A DNA stretch of 64,000 bases, from NCBI GenBank assembly GCA_963082975.1, contig OY720344.1, positions 31,345,172 to 31,409,171 of the forward strand. The letters run 5' to 3'. Under the pieces are notes generated by a model. The model saw only the letters and a list, made by a program, of their open reading frames with translations, had not been told where the DNA came from and did no database searches. The translations under genes and the position numbers were made by a program. Position 1 is the stretch's first letter; each line of letters opens with the position of its first letter. Origin of the DNA: Labia minor (Eukaryota; Arthropoda; Insecta; Dermaptera; Spongiphoridae). Shown piece by piece: positions 35,072-48,300 of this stretch.

Positions 35072-36717
35072 GTAATCCTAATATAGAAAAATGGTTATTT
35101 TAAATCATTAATATAAAACATTACGTCTTTTTAGCTAAAAATACAAGAAAGTAAGATTCAAAATCAACAAGATGTAATTAAACATAAAATTTTGAAATTA
35201 AAAATAGAACTGGAAACCATGTGGGAGAAATGTTATTTTCCTGTTGAAAAGAGAAATCATTTTCCAGAAATTGAATTAGAAGAATTTTCACATGACTTAT
35301 TAAATAATATTATTAAAGAAATTGATAAAGTCAAAGAATATTACGATGAAAATAAAAATTTATTACATGGTATCGAAAAGTTTAACACTCTTCTAGATCG
35401 AATAACGCAATTAGATAGTAGGGCGCAAAATCCCCTTAAATATCAAAATAGAGGTGCTCAAATGTTAAAAGATGAAAAAGATAAGAAAATTGCAATGAAG
35501 GTATATATGTTATCAATCATTTATGATTTGTCAAAATTGTCAAATGTAAAATTTTTTATAATAAATGATATTTATTATTAATAAGAGTATAAACTCACTC
35601 GTCAAAACATTTAATCACTAATAAAACTCTTTTTATTTTCATTTTCTTCAAAAATACTTAATAATCATTTAAATTTTTTTTTCCAGTAATATCAAAATTT
35701 GAAAATAGATATTTCTTTTCCTCACTTATCATTTATATTTAAAGTGAAATATAAGAAACATTTTATAAATGGGGATTTCATTTAAAAATTCTATTTTTAT
35801 AATAATTGAAGTATTAACGAAATTTTAAAATTATTCTTGTCGTTGCCATTAAACATTTTTTTAAATGAAAAATATTTGTGTATTTTAGGTATATCTTACA
35901 AGATTTAGAATTCTTTGATTTTAATTTTACATGTATTTTTTAGGAGCTACAAAAAGCTCAAAAAGAATTGATTCATTTATCTCAAGAGCATCATTCTAAA
36001 CATGGATTTCATTTTTTAATAAATGGACAAAAAGTTTCTTCATTTTTAGAGAAAGTTTCTAAAATGAGTTACTTTCCAAAGTCAGGAAAGGTAATTTAAA
36101 ATTTTTCATTATATTATTATAAATTTCAATATTTAAAATTAAAGGAAAAATAATTTCTCTTCTGTAGAAGATATTATATTATAATAGTAAAATAAAATGA
36201 TTATAGATTGCTCACTTTCTGAAAATAAGATTAGATTCTGAATTATTATTAGATGAAAGTTATTTTGATTTACTCTCTCACTTTAATGACAGATGAAATT
36301 GACTAAAGATATAACTGAGTCCTCGAATTTATAATTTATTATTTCAACCGTATGCATTTTGACATTTGGGGACCATTCTATTGTTCTTGATTTTTTCTTT
36401 ATTTTTTAAAATTTATTTACATCCCGAGTGATACGAGATAAGTCTTACTATTCTTTTTATTTTACAGAAAGAAAATTATAAGGAATTAACAACGTGTTCA
36501 GCAGTGAAACGAAAACAAACATTTGAAACTCCAGATTCCTCCAAAAGGATGAAGTGTACGACAGATATTAAAAAACAACCATGTACAAAAATCAGAAAGG
36601 TTTTATATTAGAATCTAATTTCATAATATTTCAATTTGATTAAATATTTACTGATTTATCATTATTTTTATTTAGCCTAAAGCTGTTAAAGTACTATTGT
36701 CTTCAGAAATTGAATGA
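34943..36717 (+). CDS. PRC1/Ase1/MAP65-family protein, compact, 271 aa
   Basis: Five exons (34943-35071, 35135-35500, 35944-36090, 36468-36599, 36676-36717), all phase 0. PRC1 proteins crosslink antiparallel microtubules in the spindle midzone. Seen here is the microtubule-binding spectrin domain: LKIELETMWEKCYFP matches human IRVELVQYWDQCFY, KEYYDENKNLLHGI matches KNYYEVHKELFEGV, the signature NRGAQMLKDEKDKK matches NRGGNLLKEEKQR, and HGFHFLINGQKV matches SKAFMVNGQKF. A short basic tail (VKRKQTF...SKRMK) may be nuclear-localising. The ATG (MALKDFHNI) has AGA at -3. The N-terminal dimerisation and rod half of the ~600-residue family is absent. Either the gene is truncated or upstream exons were missed; acceptor-like TTCAAG before the ATG leaves the latter open. 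Confidence 0.85.
35135..35500 (+). CDS. PRC1-like exon 2, core spectrin domain
   Basis: 122 codons after a 63-bp intron. It carries the family signature PLKYQNRGAQMLKDEK near its end, and GTATAT follows. Confidence 0.9.
35944..36090 (+). CDS. PRC1-like exon 3
   Basis: 49 codons, ELQKAQKELIHLSQEHHSKH to PKSGK, ending before GTAATT. It contains the family GFHFLINGQKV block. Confidence 0.9.
36468..36599 (+). CDS. PRC1-like exon 4, basic tail
   Basis: 44 codons, Lys/Arg-rich, with VKRKQTFETPDSSKRMK as a possible bipartite nuclear signal and a TP phospho-type site. The donor GTTTTA is weak; reading through gives VLY and a stop. Confidence 0.75.
36676..36717 (+). CDS. PRC1-like exon 5, C-terminus
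   Basis: After TTTAG it encodes PKAVKVLLSSEIE and TGA. Short and unconserved. It is supported by the acceptor and phase only. Confidence 0.6.
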   Translation, partial: PKAVKVLLSSEIE

Positions 36718-38519
36718 AATTAAATATATAAACTTCAATTAAATAGGTTTAAAATTAAAAAAAAACTGAATCATAATTAACTATAAGCATTTATTATATT
36801 TGTAAATATAACTTTTTAATAATGAGTTTTTTCATGATATAGAATTTTTTTCTAAATACAATTGGAAATAGGTATTGTTTATTATTTTAAAACGTCTTAT
36901 TTAAAAATGTATTTTATATATGGTTATATAAAAGAAAATGAAATTAGAAAATTTAAAAATAATTTAGGTTTCTTCCCTTCGATTCTTAAAATTGTAATCT
37001 AAACTTTTAGCGAAAAAATGCATATTTTCAGCGCATAGACTAATTATTTATAATTTAATATATTTACAATTTTTCTTTTTATTTAAAATCACTATTATTT
37101 AAGCTGTGATTAAAAATAATTTTTCTTGTTTTCTATATTTTAATATCTGTTTTTATATATTAATTTTAATCAATTTAATAATTATTTAATTATTTATGTA
37201 TGTATATATTTATTTATACTAATATACAAAATAAAAATATTTTTTAATAATTATTATTTTTGTTATAAGATACGAAGAAAATATGATATTACTTATAATA
37301 TTTTACTAAACTATATTATTAAATATCTTGTTTCCTTAATCGTGTTAGAATTTTTGAAATTTTGTTTTAATTTCGACACCTATATTATTCGCAATTCCAT
37401 AAACAATATGTTATAAAATGTTATATAAATAAATATGAATAAAACTATTCTATTATATTTAGATTTTATTTTCATATCTATATATAGTAAGAAAAAAGTA
37501 TTAATGAGAGGGTTAGTAAAGTTAAAAATTTTCGTTGCCAATTTTGGGTATTCCTTTGAATATTAATAATAAATAACAAAAAAGTAAAAACAATTGCATT
37601 TAATAAACATTTATTTTATCTATGTAGACATTTGTGCCAATAAAAAAAGATGTTTTTTTTAAAAATAAAAATAAACATAATTTCTATTTTATGTATCTTC
37701 ACTTTTTAATCTATCTTATAATTATTAACTAAAAATTTTTATAAAAACCAAAGGTTTATTCTAATCAAAATAAATTTATTTGTATAATTATGTTTTTTAT
37801 TACACCTTTCTATTTAATATATATAAGATATTTATTTATTATGTAATTTAACAAAAAAATGAAAAATCTAAATATAGCTATTTGTTGATTTATATTAGCG
37901 TTTTTTAACCTTTGTCGCGAACCTTGTATATAAACACTTATCATAATATTTGTATTATGGTAGATTTTATAAGAGATTCGTCTTGTAAATTAATTATTTT
38001 CATAAACATTTCTCTTAGAGGAGAAATAAAAATGAATAAATTTTTAAAAATTATACAAAGACATATGGCTTCTAGAATTTATATCAGTTCTAATTTTCTT
38101 AACTTAAAGATTTCAAAGATTTTTCAAATTGATAACCTGGATTAAATATCAAGAATTTGTGAAATATTTTTAACATTTTTGTTCCTCTTATTTGTCAACA
38201 ATTAATTTATATTTATACGACCATGTGATTAGTCTAGAAATATGAAAAGATCCATTTTAATTCCTTTGTTAGATATTTGATAATCAAATTCTTATACTTA
38301 AATATAGTTAAATTAGTTTTTTTATTTTGAATAAATAAAAATGAAAAAATCTACTTTTAGTCAAAGTTAATGATTGTATATGATTAAAATAATTAATAAA
38401 AATATCTTTTTTTAATTAATTTATTTCTATTTTAAATTAAAAATTTATTTTAATTTAGATCAAAAATATTAACAAAATAAATTTAAAATTTGCCACTAAA
38501 TTTTTATCATAATTAATAA
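36718..38519 (+). other. Intergenic AT-rich DNA
   Basis: No gene. A 77-codon ORF at 37912-38145 is low-complexity and has no supporting features. It should contain the PRC1-like 3' UTR and the MYLIP promoter, which I cannot place. Confidence 0.5.
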
Positions 38520-38769
38520 AGAGGAGTGAAGATAGTAATGTCAAATGTACTCGGCAACCATATTGAAGTCAAGCAAAATACGGACCAGTATTTGACAAAG
38601 AATCAGTCTGCTTTCAACCAGCTGTCAGAAAGTACAATGCTTTTAGTGAACATTAGTTCTCCCAAGTTTAAAACGGGCAACCGACAAACAATTCACAGAC
38701 ATTTAATTGTTCATATAATGAAATATAACTGCTAGCATACTGTGAAAAGTTAATAAACTTTACATCAAT
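38520..38769 (+). promoter_or_regulatory. Putative MYLIP 5' leader with upstream ORF
   Basis: Composition turns markedly less AT-rich just before the MYLIP start, as expected for a transcribed leader. An upstream ATG at 38538 opens a 65-codon ORF (MSNVLGNHIEVKQ...) ending TAG at 38733-38735, 34 bases before the MYLIP ATG. It has no recognised similarity. If transcribed, it could dampen translation of the main frame. Confidence 0.5.
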
Positions 38770-38856
38770 ATGTGGTGTATTGTAAGTCAACCAAATTCTG
38801 TGATAATTGAAGTCATACTCGATCCCAAAGCCAAAGGACAAGAATGCCTTGAAAAA
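38770..38856 (+). CDS. MYLIP: MYLIP exon 1
   Basis: 29 codons, [20 protein letters not shown] to CLEK, ending before GTCAGT. The MWCIV start and [12 protein letters not shown] are very close to the insect Dnr1 N-terminus, which fixes the start. A at -3 gives an adequate start context. Confidence 0.93.
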
Positions 38857-41800
38857 GTCAGTTACTCATTGATATATTCCAAATTTTTAAAATCTACTAC
38901 ATCTATATAATTATTTATTTTTATTAATATATTTTTAGGTTTGTGGCAAACTTGGGATTAGTAATGAGTCTGATTATTTTGGGCTCAAGTTCCAAAATTC
39001 CAAGGGCGAAGAACTATGGTTAAATTTAAGAAATTCTATAGAACGTCAGGTTTCTGGCGTTGCACCATTCAGGTTCGAACTAAGAGTTAAATTTTGGGTT
39101 CCTCCACACCTTCTTCTTCAAGAAGCAACCAGGTAAAAATAATCTACAGTGATTTCTCTATCATATATATATATATATATATATTTATAAATACTATATT
39201 CATTCATCTACATTCTAAAATAGCATTTGATTTTTTTTTTCAATTTTTCTGCTTTTATCCTTTCTAATCACTAAATATTTTTTTCTTTTTCCAACCATGA
39301 TAAGGAAATAGTTATTAAAGTTTAGACTCATAATTAATAATTTTATAAAATTAATAAAATGACAATTAAAAATCATTAGTCTAATAGAATTAATAATTAT
39401 GTACTTAACTGTCGTGATAAAAAAGCATACATCCAAAAAACTATTAAATATTAAAAATGACAAAAATTATGTTGATTTTTTGTTTCATATCCAAATTTAA
39501 TTTAAATTTAATCATTTGTATTTTGTAATATACCTATATATTTTGTTATTCTTAGGCATGTTGATAATTTTATTTTTGAAAAAAATAAATATAAATAAAA
39601 ATATTTTATATAATTTTTTGTTCCATATTTAATTAACATTCCTTTCTTCTTCATTGATCCTTGAATTGTCCATGAAAATTCATCTTCATTAAGAAAAATA
39701 GAACCAATTACCTTTACAATTTAACTGATATTGTGTTAATTAAGCTTATAATTATAATTACTTAATTTACCTTATTAAGGCAATTTTTATCATAAATAAC
39801 TGAATTTCAATGAAAAAGAGTATAAATAAATACAATCTACTTTTGAAAAATAAATTACTTAAAAATGTACCAAATTAAATATTTAAATAAAAATAATTCA
39901 TTTAAAAACTATTTATTATTTCATTATTAATTAATTAATATTGATTCATGAATTGATATCTTTGTTTAATTTTATATTTTATATTGACATCAAATTAGAA
40001 AATTTAATTTTGTAATTAAAGAACGACGTAAATTACTACTATTTATCAGTCATTTTAGTACAATGACCTATCTTTGAATAAAATAAAATATCTATTTACT
40101 TACTCATAATCTTTATTACAAATTATATTTATAAAAATTTATCTTTTTACACTCTTTATGATAAATATATCTCGCGCCTTTATATTTTCAATATAAGTTT
40201 TTGACTTCATTCAATAATAAAATAAAAAATATCTGATTTTCTTATAGGGAAGTAAAATAATATTACTTTATTATTATTTTTATTTAATTTTTAATATCAA
40301 TATTGTTTTTATATAAATAAAAAGTAACTTCGCTTATCATTAAATTTTATATATAGTTTGTATATTTAATTTTTTTCTTATTCATTTTTTTCTTTAATAT
40401 AAGAAATTTAAATCGAAAAAGAGTTGACTCACGAGTAAAAATGAAAAGGGTAGGATGGGTGAAATGGGAGGAAAAAGAGACAACAGGATTTTAAGGGATC
40501 GATATAAAAAGTAGGTATTCGGTAGTCAATTTGAAATTAAATTCTTTGTCCTCAGCAACTCCTTTTTGACCTTTTTTACTATTTTTTTTTTTTGAATTCA
40601 GTACACATAATGAAAATTACTATAATCCTTTTGAGCATAGATTATCATTAAAGTTGATATTTCCTTTAAATTATGTTCATCTACATCTAGATGATGAATT
40701 AGAACGGTCATTCCTCCTTTTTTTACTTTCTGAACATTGTGTGTGTGTGAGCTTGATGAAATTTTAACAAATAATGCTTGTAATCAACAATTATTTTTAG
40801 GAGTTAAAATCATAATTTTTATGCTTTTTATTTTTTAAAATAAATATTAATTAAATATGACAATTTATTATTTAGAATAAAAAAATGAAAAAATACATGT
40901 ATTTATAAATTTTCATTAAAATTTATAAATTTAAGATTAATATGTATATTGTTATATATATAAACAGAAAATATCTAATCAGGATTGAAATTGGTATTTA
41001 AATCCTATTTATTGTCGTCATGAACTTTAGACACTTTGGACGGGAAGCAATTCACGATAAAGGGCATTTGCTTTATTCTTTAAATAAAACTATTCCCAAA
41101 AAACATCGTATTCCATTTCAATTTCGTACAGATGATTAATATTAGGATATATATATAAATATTAAATTGATTTCTGTTTATTGTAACTGTTACTTTATTT
41201 GAATAGATTTTCCATATGTATTTAAAATATACTGGAACTCATTGAATTTATTTAATCAAACTTCCACTATTAAGAAAGTTCACTAGACATATAAATTGAA
41301 TTACAGGAACGGTTAATTTTCCTAAATAAATTTTTTTATATTTTCTATCAATTATCATAGTATACTCGTATTTTATTAGGGAAATTAGAAATTAAGTTTT
41401 TTATAATCTTATTATTTCATACACAGCGTATGTTCTCTTTAATAAAAATAATAACAATAAAAAGAACTAGTAAGATGATGCTTGGAATCTCTTTTCTAAG
41501 AGAATATCCCCTTTTCAGCGTAAATATGATGTGTAGTGGGCGTAAAATACTGCGTAAAATGTATCAAAATATCATATTTCACTTTACATTGACATTATCT
41601 AAGATACCTTTAAAAGATAATATTTTGATCTTATATTTCTTATTTTAATGATGATTATTATTATTTCTGGCTCAAATTAAATGTCCCTTAATTATTAATT
41701 GAACTAAATTTAATTAAAACTACTGTAAAGAAAGAAATGATCACTTAAAAAATTACAAACTTATTAGAAATCATGATTCATGTTAGACTTATTAAAGCAA

Positions 41801-42337
41801 ATGAAACTTCAGGAAATGATCAAACCCTAAGCTTCTTCATAAAAACGATTTTTCTAATACTTTAGAAATAAAATTTTTCAATTTTTTTTAAATCAAAGAT
41901 TTATTTTTCATTCGAGTATAATATTTAAATTTGGATTAATTATCTTTCATTAATCATTAGTGTTTAATCTTTTATGACTTCTGATATTATTTTTAAAAAT
42001 TTAATTTTCACAATATTTTATTTTCAAAAGACTACACAATTTTAATTAATTTTTGCCGACTGACGATAGTAAGTAGACGTGTATAGCTTGAACGGCTCAA
42101 CAGATTTTGATAAAATTTGGTATATTTACTTAATGCATCAGTAGCATGAATTCATCAACTTTCGTGTAAAATCAGAAAACAGGAAGTGGTAGTTTACAAA
42201 GTATTAATTTTATATTCAGTGTCGGAAATTTATCACTTAAAATATAGTAGTAATTAATAATTGATTAATTAAACTAAAAATAAAATCCAAGATAATATAA
42301 TTTAATCATTTAATTCAAGTTTTAATTTTTTTTTATA

Positions 42338-42377
<40 letters not shown>

Positions 42378-45300
42378 ATGTTGTTTGGAAATTAATTTAT
42401 TTCAAATCGTGGGTCGGTTCTGTGCCTGACCACAGCTCATTTTTAAATTAATATTTGTAACAATTTATTTGCTTTTTAATAAATTTATTTTATATATAAT
42501 TAATTATCATGATATTTTGATTCATTTGTTTCTTTTTGCAATACTAGTCTCTTATACTCTAGGTCAAGTTCAATCAAATTCATTTTTCAAGGATTTTTTT
42601 TTTGCAAAAAATTAAAAACTACAAGGCTAGTAAAATTATTTAATATATATGCATAATTTTAATATCTTATCTTTTTTAATTACATCAACATCTAATTTTA
42701 AAAAATTTGTAATCAATAATTGTATAATTTCTTCAATCTTCTTTTTTACAACATTATATAATAAACATTTTTTTAACGTCAATGTTAATTAATGTTCTTA
42801 TCATTTCAAAAAATACTCATAATTTAAAAAAAAATATTAATTTTTAAGAGCATTTTAAAATTAAGTAATGTTTGAAGCTTAAATTATTATAAACACAATT
42901 TGTAACGAGGAAAAATTTATTTCAACAATTTCTTAATAAAGTAATTAATTTCCTTATTAAAAACATACCTTTAATTAAATTATAATTATCAAATTAACAA
43001 ATTTCTATTCAAATATGTATTATTATAAAGTACGAAATATTATATTCTTTGTAATGTTTTAATAATTAATTTATACATCCATATATATTTATTTAATCTA
43101 TTTATACATCTATTTCTACCCCATATGTAAATAAACAATATTTTTAGCATATAATTTTTAATAAACCTAATGTAATATCAACAAAATTTATAAGAAGATA
43201 AATATCATGAATAGATTTAGTATGTGTTTTGAAAAATACATCAATTAAGATTTCAATTCAGGTTAAAGTTATATAATTTTGAATGATGGAAGAGAAAGTA
43301 ATCTTTGTAAAGGAATTATTATACCTTGGTATAATTTATCTGCTATTAAAAGAAGTTTGTTGAACTTTAAAACAAAGATTGATATATGTGATTATTTGCT
43401 ATCTTATTTTTTTTCAAATTTTCATCCTTGGCAAACCATGAATATTTATGAGCATAATCCATAAATACCATTTCATATTTATTATATTTATTAATGTATT
43501 ATAGTAAAATTTATTTTCAACATAGAATATCACCAAATCTATCAAATGTATATAAAATTATTCGGTTAAAATAAATTTAAGAATATAATAAAATTATTAA
43601 ATTTTTTATTTAATTTTGTAAAAGATGTTTAAATAAAATTAAAATTTTCATTTAGTGCGACCCACTACCGAAGTTCAAGGACAAATTTATTGCCATGATC
43701 TTAAATCGAACATCAGTATCAATCACTTAAGATTAATTATATTTGTAAATTAACAAAAAAAAAAAAATTATTTTTTAGTAAAATGTGATCTTTAATCTTT
43801 ACCAATTTAAAGTGTTTGTTTTTTTTAATGAAATTTCATTTTCCTTTATCAGAAGGAAATCGTTTATTTTTTTTATGTAAGCGATATCTGAATTGGCAAA
43901 AGAATAAGCATAAAACAAATCTAGAGACAGCGATCCGCCTGTGAGGTCGGGGAGGTCAACGGGGAAACAAAACAAAAACCTGGTCGTTTGGGGGCTCCCA
44001 TTGCGGGGAGGCAAGTTAAGCAAGAGAAGAGGGCCAATGCGCCTACGTGCGTGTCCTGAGTCACGCACCTGCAGGCGTTTGCCCACGTGAACAGCGCATG
44101 CAACTCAGGATCTTCTGGTCTGCTCCTCATCTCTCTCCGTTACTTCTCCTAATCCAGTTATTTGAAAAACTAATTATCCATCCCCCTTACCCCTACCACA
44201 GAGTTGTTTTTTAATCATTTGTCATTTAGAAATAAAGGCCATCCACTTCAGATTTTTATCTTTTCTCGGTATTATATTATTATTATATATAAAATAAGAA
44301 TAAAGAAAAATATGCAAAATATAACCCAACTACTAAATTGATTTATTGTCTTTTATCGTTTTTTCTTTATATATATATATATATATATACAAATTTTAAT
44401 TAAAATAAATTATTATTTTATTTAAATACCAAAAATTTTTAATTAATAAAAAAAAATGCTAATAATAATATTAATTTGCTTTTAAAATTATAATGAAATT
44501 GTAATTATCTTAAGATTTAATTAATCTTTAAAATTAATTAATGTTTTAATCATCCGTTCATTAGTAATTAAATATATTTTACGCTTTATTTAAAATATTG
44601 TAAATGTAAAAGTTATAATTTTATGTTATTCTGCATAAAATATAGTTATTAAAGATAATTGTTTTCAAAAAGTATAATATTTAAAAAAATTAAGAATATA
44701 GAATTAATTTCAAAATTTATATATACCTATAAAATTATATTAGTCTATATTAATATTATATATTATATCGCTTTCAAAATAATTTAATTATTATATGAAT
44801 TTTAATATATATATATATTAAACATTGGTCCTAGCTTTTGATATAGGGTAAGGTTGCTCAAGTCGTACCACTGCTTAATTCTTACCACTTGAATTTTGAA
44901 CGAACTGTGCAGACAACCGCTCATACAACAAAATAGAATATATGTATATGAGTCAACCATGTTATTTTATTTTATTAAAAGTGGTTTATTATAAATTTTC
45001 TCATTAAGTAAGTTTATTTTATTTTTCTTACAATTTTCTGTATATTTTTGGAAGTTAATATTGCAAGTTAATTATTCCTAAAATTATTTTACTTCTTAAA
45101 AATAAATTCAGAAGAACATATATAATGGTTTGGCCGAAACGAGATTGTATTGATTTTATTCAATGTTTGGTTATGTTTATTTTTAATGCTAATTTGTACT
45201 GTGTCTTAAGTCGTACCCATATGAGATTCCTAAATCGTATTGGTACGAATTAAGAAATTAATTATTTTTTAACCTGTTCTCAACTGAATTCGCTTTAATT

Positions 45301-48300
45301 TTTTATTCTTTAACCATAATTATCTCACACAGTCAATGAATTTGATGATGATTTTTGTGCTTCTCTGATTGCAAACTCTTTACGAACTCCCCCGTTTTGA
45401 CTTCAATAATCAAGGAGAACTTTCTGAAGTGCATACATAGGAAAATAAAGAAATTCTTAAAAAAGAAACGGAAGCGTTTATAAATCAAATAAAAATTAAT
45501 TTAAATAATTTAGCTCCTATCCCAATAATAAAACGAAACAGTCGATGATCTACCTCGCCAATCGAAATAACTTCAACACAGAATAAAGCAAATGTGAGAA
45601 ATGCAACAAATAAAAGAAATGTAAAAATTAATGAAAAGGAATTGGTATTAAAAACTAAAAAGAAGAAAAGTAATTGGTTTTGTTTTATTTGCGAAGAAGA
45701 TCGAGAGGAAAGCATGTTGCTTGAAATGCAAATTATGGTCTCACGATTTATGCGCTGGAGTTGATAAAAGGACAAAAAAATATATAAGTGATGTTTACAA
45801 TACCTGAATTATCTGATTGATTATGTATCATGTAAACAGATTAATAAAAAATAAATTTTTATTAATTTTGATGCTTAATTTAATCTTTAGGTACGACTTA
45901 GGCTATAGGTGAGACGACATAGGAAACCGGTTTCTTTAGTCGTACCGATGCAAGTATTTTAAAATTTAGTTTATTTTACGTGAAAGCATATAAATTTTAT
46001 ATTTTCGCTATAATAAATAACTACAATATTAGTACATGTTGTGAACAACACATTTCATTTTTATTTATTTGATAAATCCTAGGTTTTATACGATTTTTTT
46101 CTTAAGGGATACGACTTGAGCAACCTTACCATAATATTGATTTTTGATGGCAGAAAAATTTATATTTTGTTTTTATTAGTATTACAATTATAAAAAAAAA
46201 TTTTACGTGGTTTCTATTACCTAAGGCGAGACATGAATATCTACCCTAAATTATGCAAATTTCCCAGAAAATTTCTTTTGCAATTTGTTATTTTATTAAA
46301 TTTTGTGTGTTGTTAGTTAAAAAGAAAAATTCTAAATTAAAATGTATAATTAAATAATAATACAAATAAATTTTTTTCATGTCTAAATGAGCAATTGCAT
46401 AACTCGCGAAGGATGGGGTGATAATGGATGAAACTTAAACCACTTATGATAACTAATGCATATTTTGAAATTTAAAAAAAAAAATTAATTAAAATCATTT
46501 GATTTATTAGAAAAAAAATAATCTTCATTTTGTTTATTTCTATTTTAACACTTTGATAAAATTAAAAAACATCTGTATATATATCAAATTGTAAACTGAA
46601 AAGTAAAATAAAATTTATTATATAATTCTTAGGTAGTAATAGTTTCTATTAACAAATTACATATTTTAAATGTTTTTTATCATGATATTTACTTATACTT
46701 TTATTTAAATAAAAAAATAACTAATATTGAATCGAATAGGATTAGATTAATTTCATTTCTATTCATGCTTATTTGAAATTTGGAAAGTTATAACAACTTC
46801 TAAAGGTTAAATAGATTTTGTAGCTTATTTTTTAGTTATTTTTGTAATTAAGTAATTTCAAATTTTAAACTAAAAATCTAATCGTAAAATGGTAAAGATC
46901 TAAGATAAGGAATTTGGGATCTAGGCTTCCAATTGGACCATAATCTAAAATTTGAAAATTGATTTAATAAATAAATATAAATCCATAATAAAACAAAATA
47001 GATCTAAAAGAGCTTTTTACATGTGTAGTTTTTAATTTTTTATTAAATATGTTATATCAATTTATTTAATATGATATAACAATATATTATCAATTATAAA
47101 TTTATGAAATAAACTGTTAAAAAAATTTAAAAAATAATCATTCAAAATATGATTTTTATGTTAAAATAACACCAAGCTCAACAATAAAACCTATAAATAA
47201 ATAAATTTTTTTGATACATTCTTATTCTCATATCAAAGAAATTTGTAACTTTCTCCTCTTCATTCATTAGAAATATAATGGATAAAGAGAAAGTTTATTT
47301 TTTTGATTAAAATAATGAAATATATTTACATTGACCTAAAATACTATTTAATAAATATATGGTTTAAGTGAAAGTAGTAAATAATATTATAAATTGACAT
47401 TAATATTATTTAATTATTCATATATTTATCTTTATTTTTTATATTTTATTTATTATATTATATTTCTTAAGATTCTATACATTATTAATATAATAGCTAC
47501 TATAACAATTGGCACTCCATTCCACTTAAATTTTCTATATAATCAAGATATCGTATATACCTAATTATAATTTGTTGTCTCAGTTGTATGTCCAATTTGT
47601 TTTAAATAAATATTAGCAATAAAAAAGGAAATATATGTATTATCCTGTTAATTACCCTATACAACATATCTTTCAAACCTTACAATCAATTGTTATATAA
47701 TAAGATAATAATTACAAATAATTTTAATCTTCGGTAATTGTTTACAAAACGGGAAGCTTCAGGGATTTGGAAGAAACTTTACAAAAGGATTCCTTTTTTA
47801 ATTACAAAGAAACTTTCCGTATACAATATTTCTCGTTCCTTCTAGTTTACGAGATAAAAATTAATTAATCCAAACTGATCTGAAAAAACCGAAAATTAGT
47901 GAATAAGTAAATAATTTGTGAATTAGCCAATAAAACATTATTAAATGACTGCTCACTCATTCATAACTAGTTTATCTGTCAAACTTTTATAATTTTTATC
48001 TCTTAAACTAGAAGAGACTGGGAAATATTGCTAAGGAAACTTTTGGAATTAATAAAGGAATCCACTGGCAAAATTCCATCCAAATCTATGAAGCTTCCAG
48101 TTTTGTAAATAATTACCTAATCTTCTCTTCTTAAATTTTTATCACTCATTTTAGACTTCATTTTAATAACTATTTAGACTTAATATAATGAAACCAACAA
48201 AATAAATTAAATTTTCTTAAATATTTGTACTACTTTTAATTTCTTTTATACAAATTACACACATTACATCACATTAAAAACTTTTGAAATATAATTAATA

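Noticed and set aside
35192..35581. 129-codon ORF read as one block
   Set aside because: Real coding begins at the acceptor (35135) and ends at the donor after 35500; the tail is intron.
37912..38145. 77-codon ORF between PRC1-like and MYLIP genes
   Set aside because: Ile/Asn/Lys-rich, as expected from random AT-rich DNA, with no homologous motif.
43799..44130. Two minus-strand ORFs in the GC-rich intron patch
   Set aside because: They overlap each other in different frames, have no recognised motif and no splice pattern. Kept only as a possible regulatory patch.
45485..45775. 96-codon minus-strand ORF
   Set aside because: Antisense shadow of the decayed pogo-like coding region; Phe/Leu-rich from A-rich sense strand.
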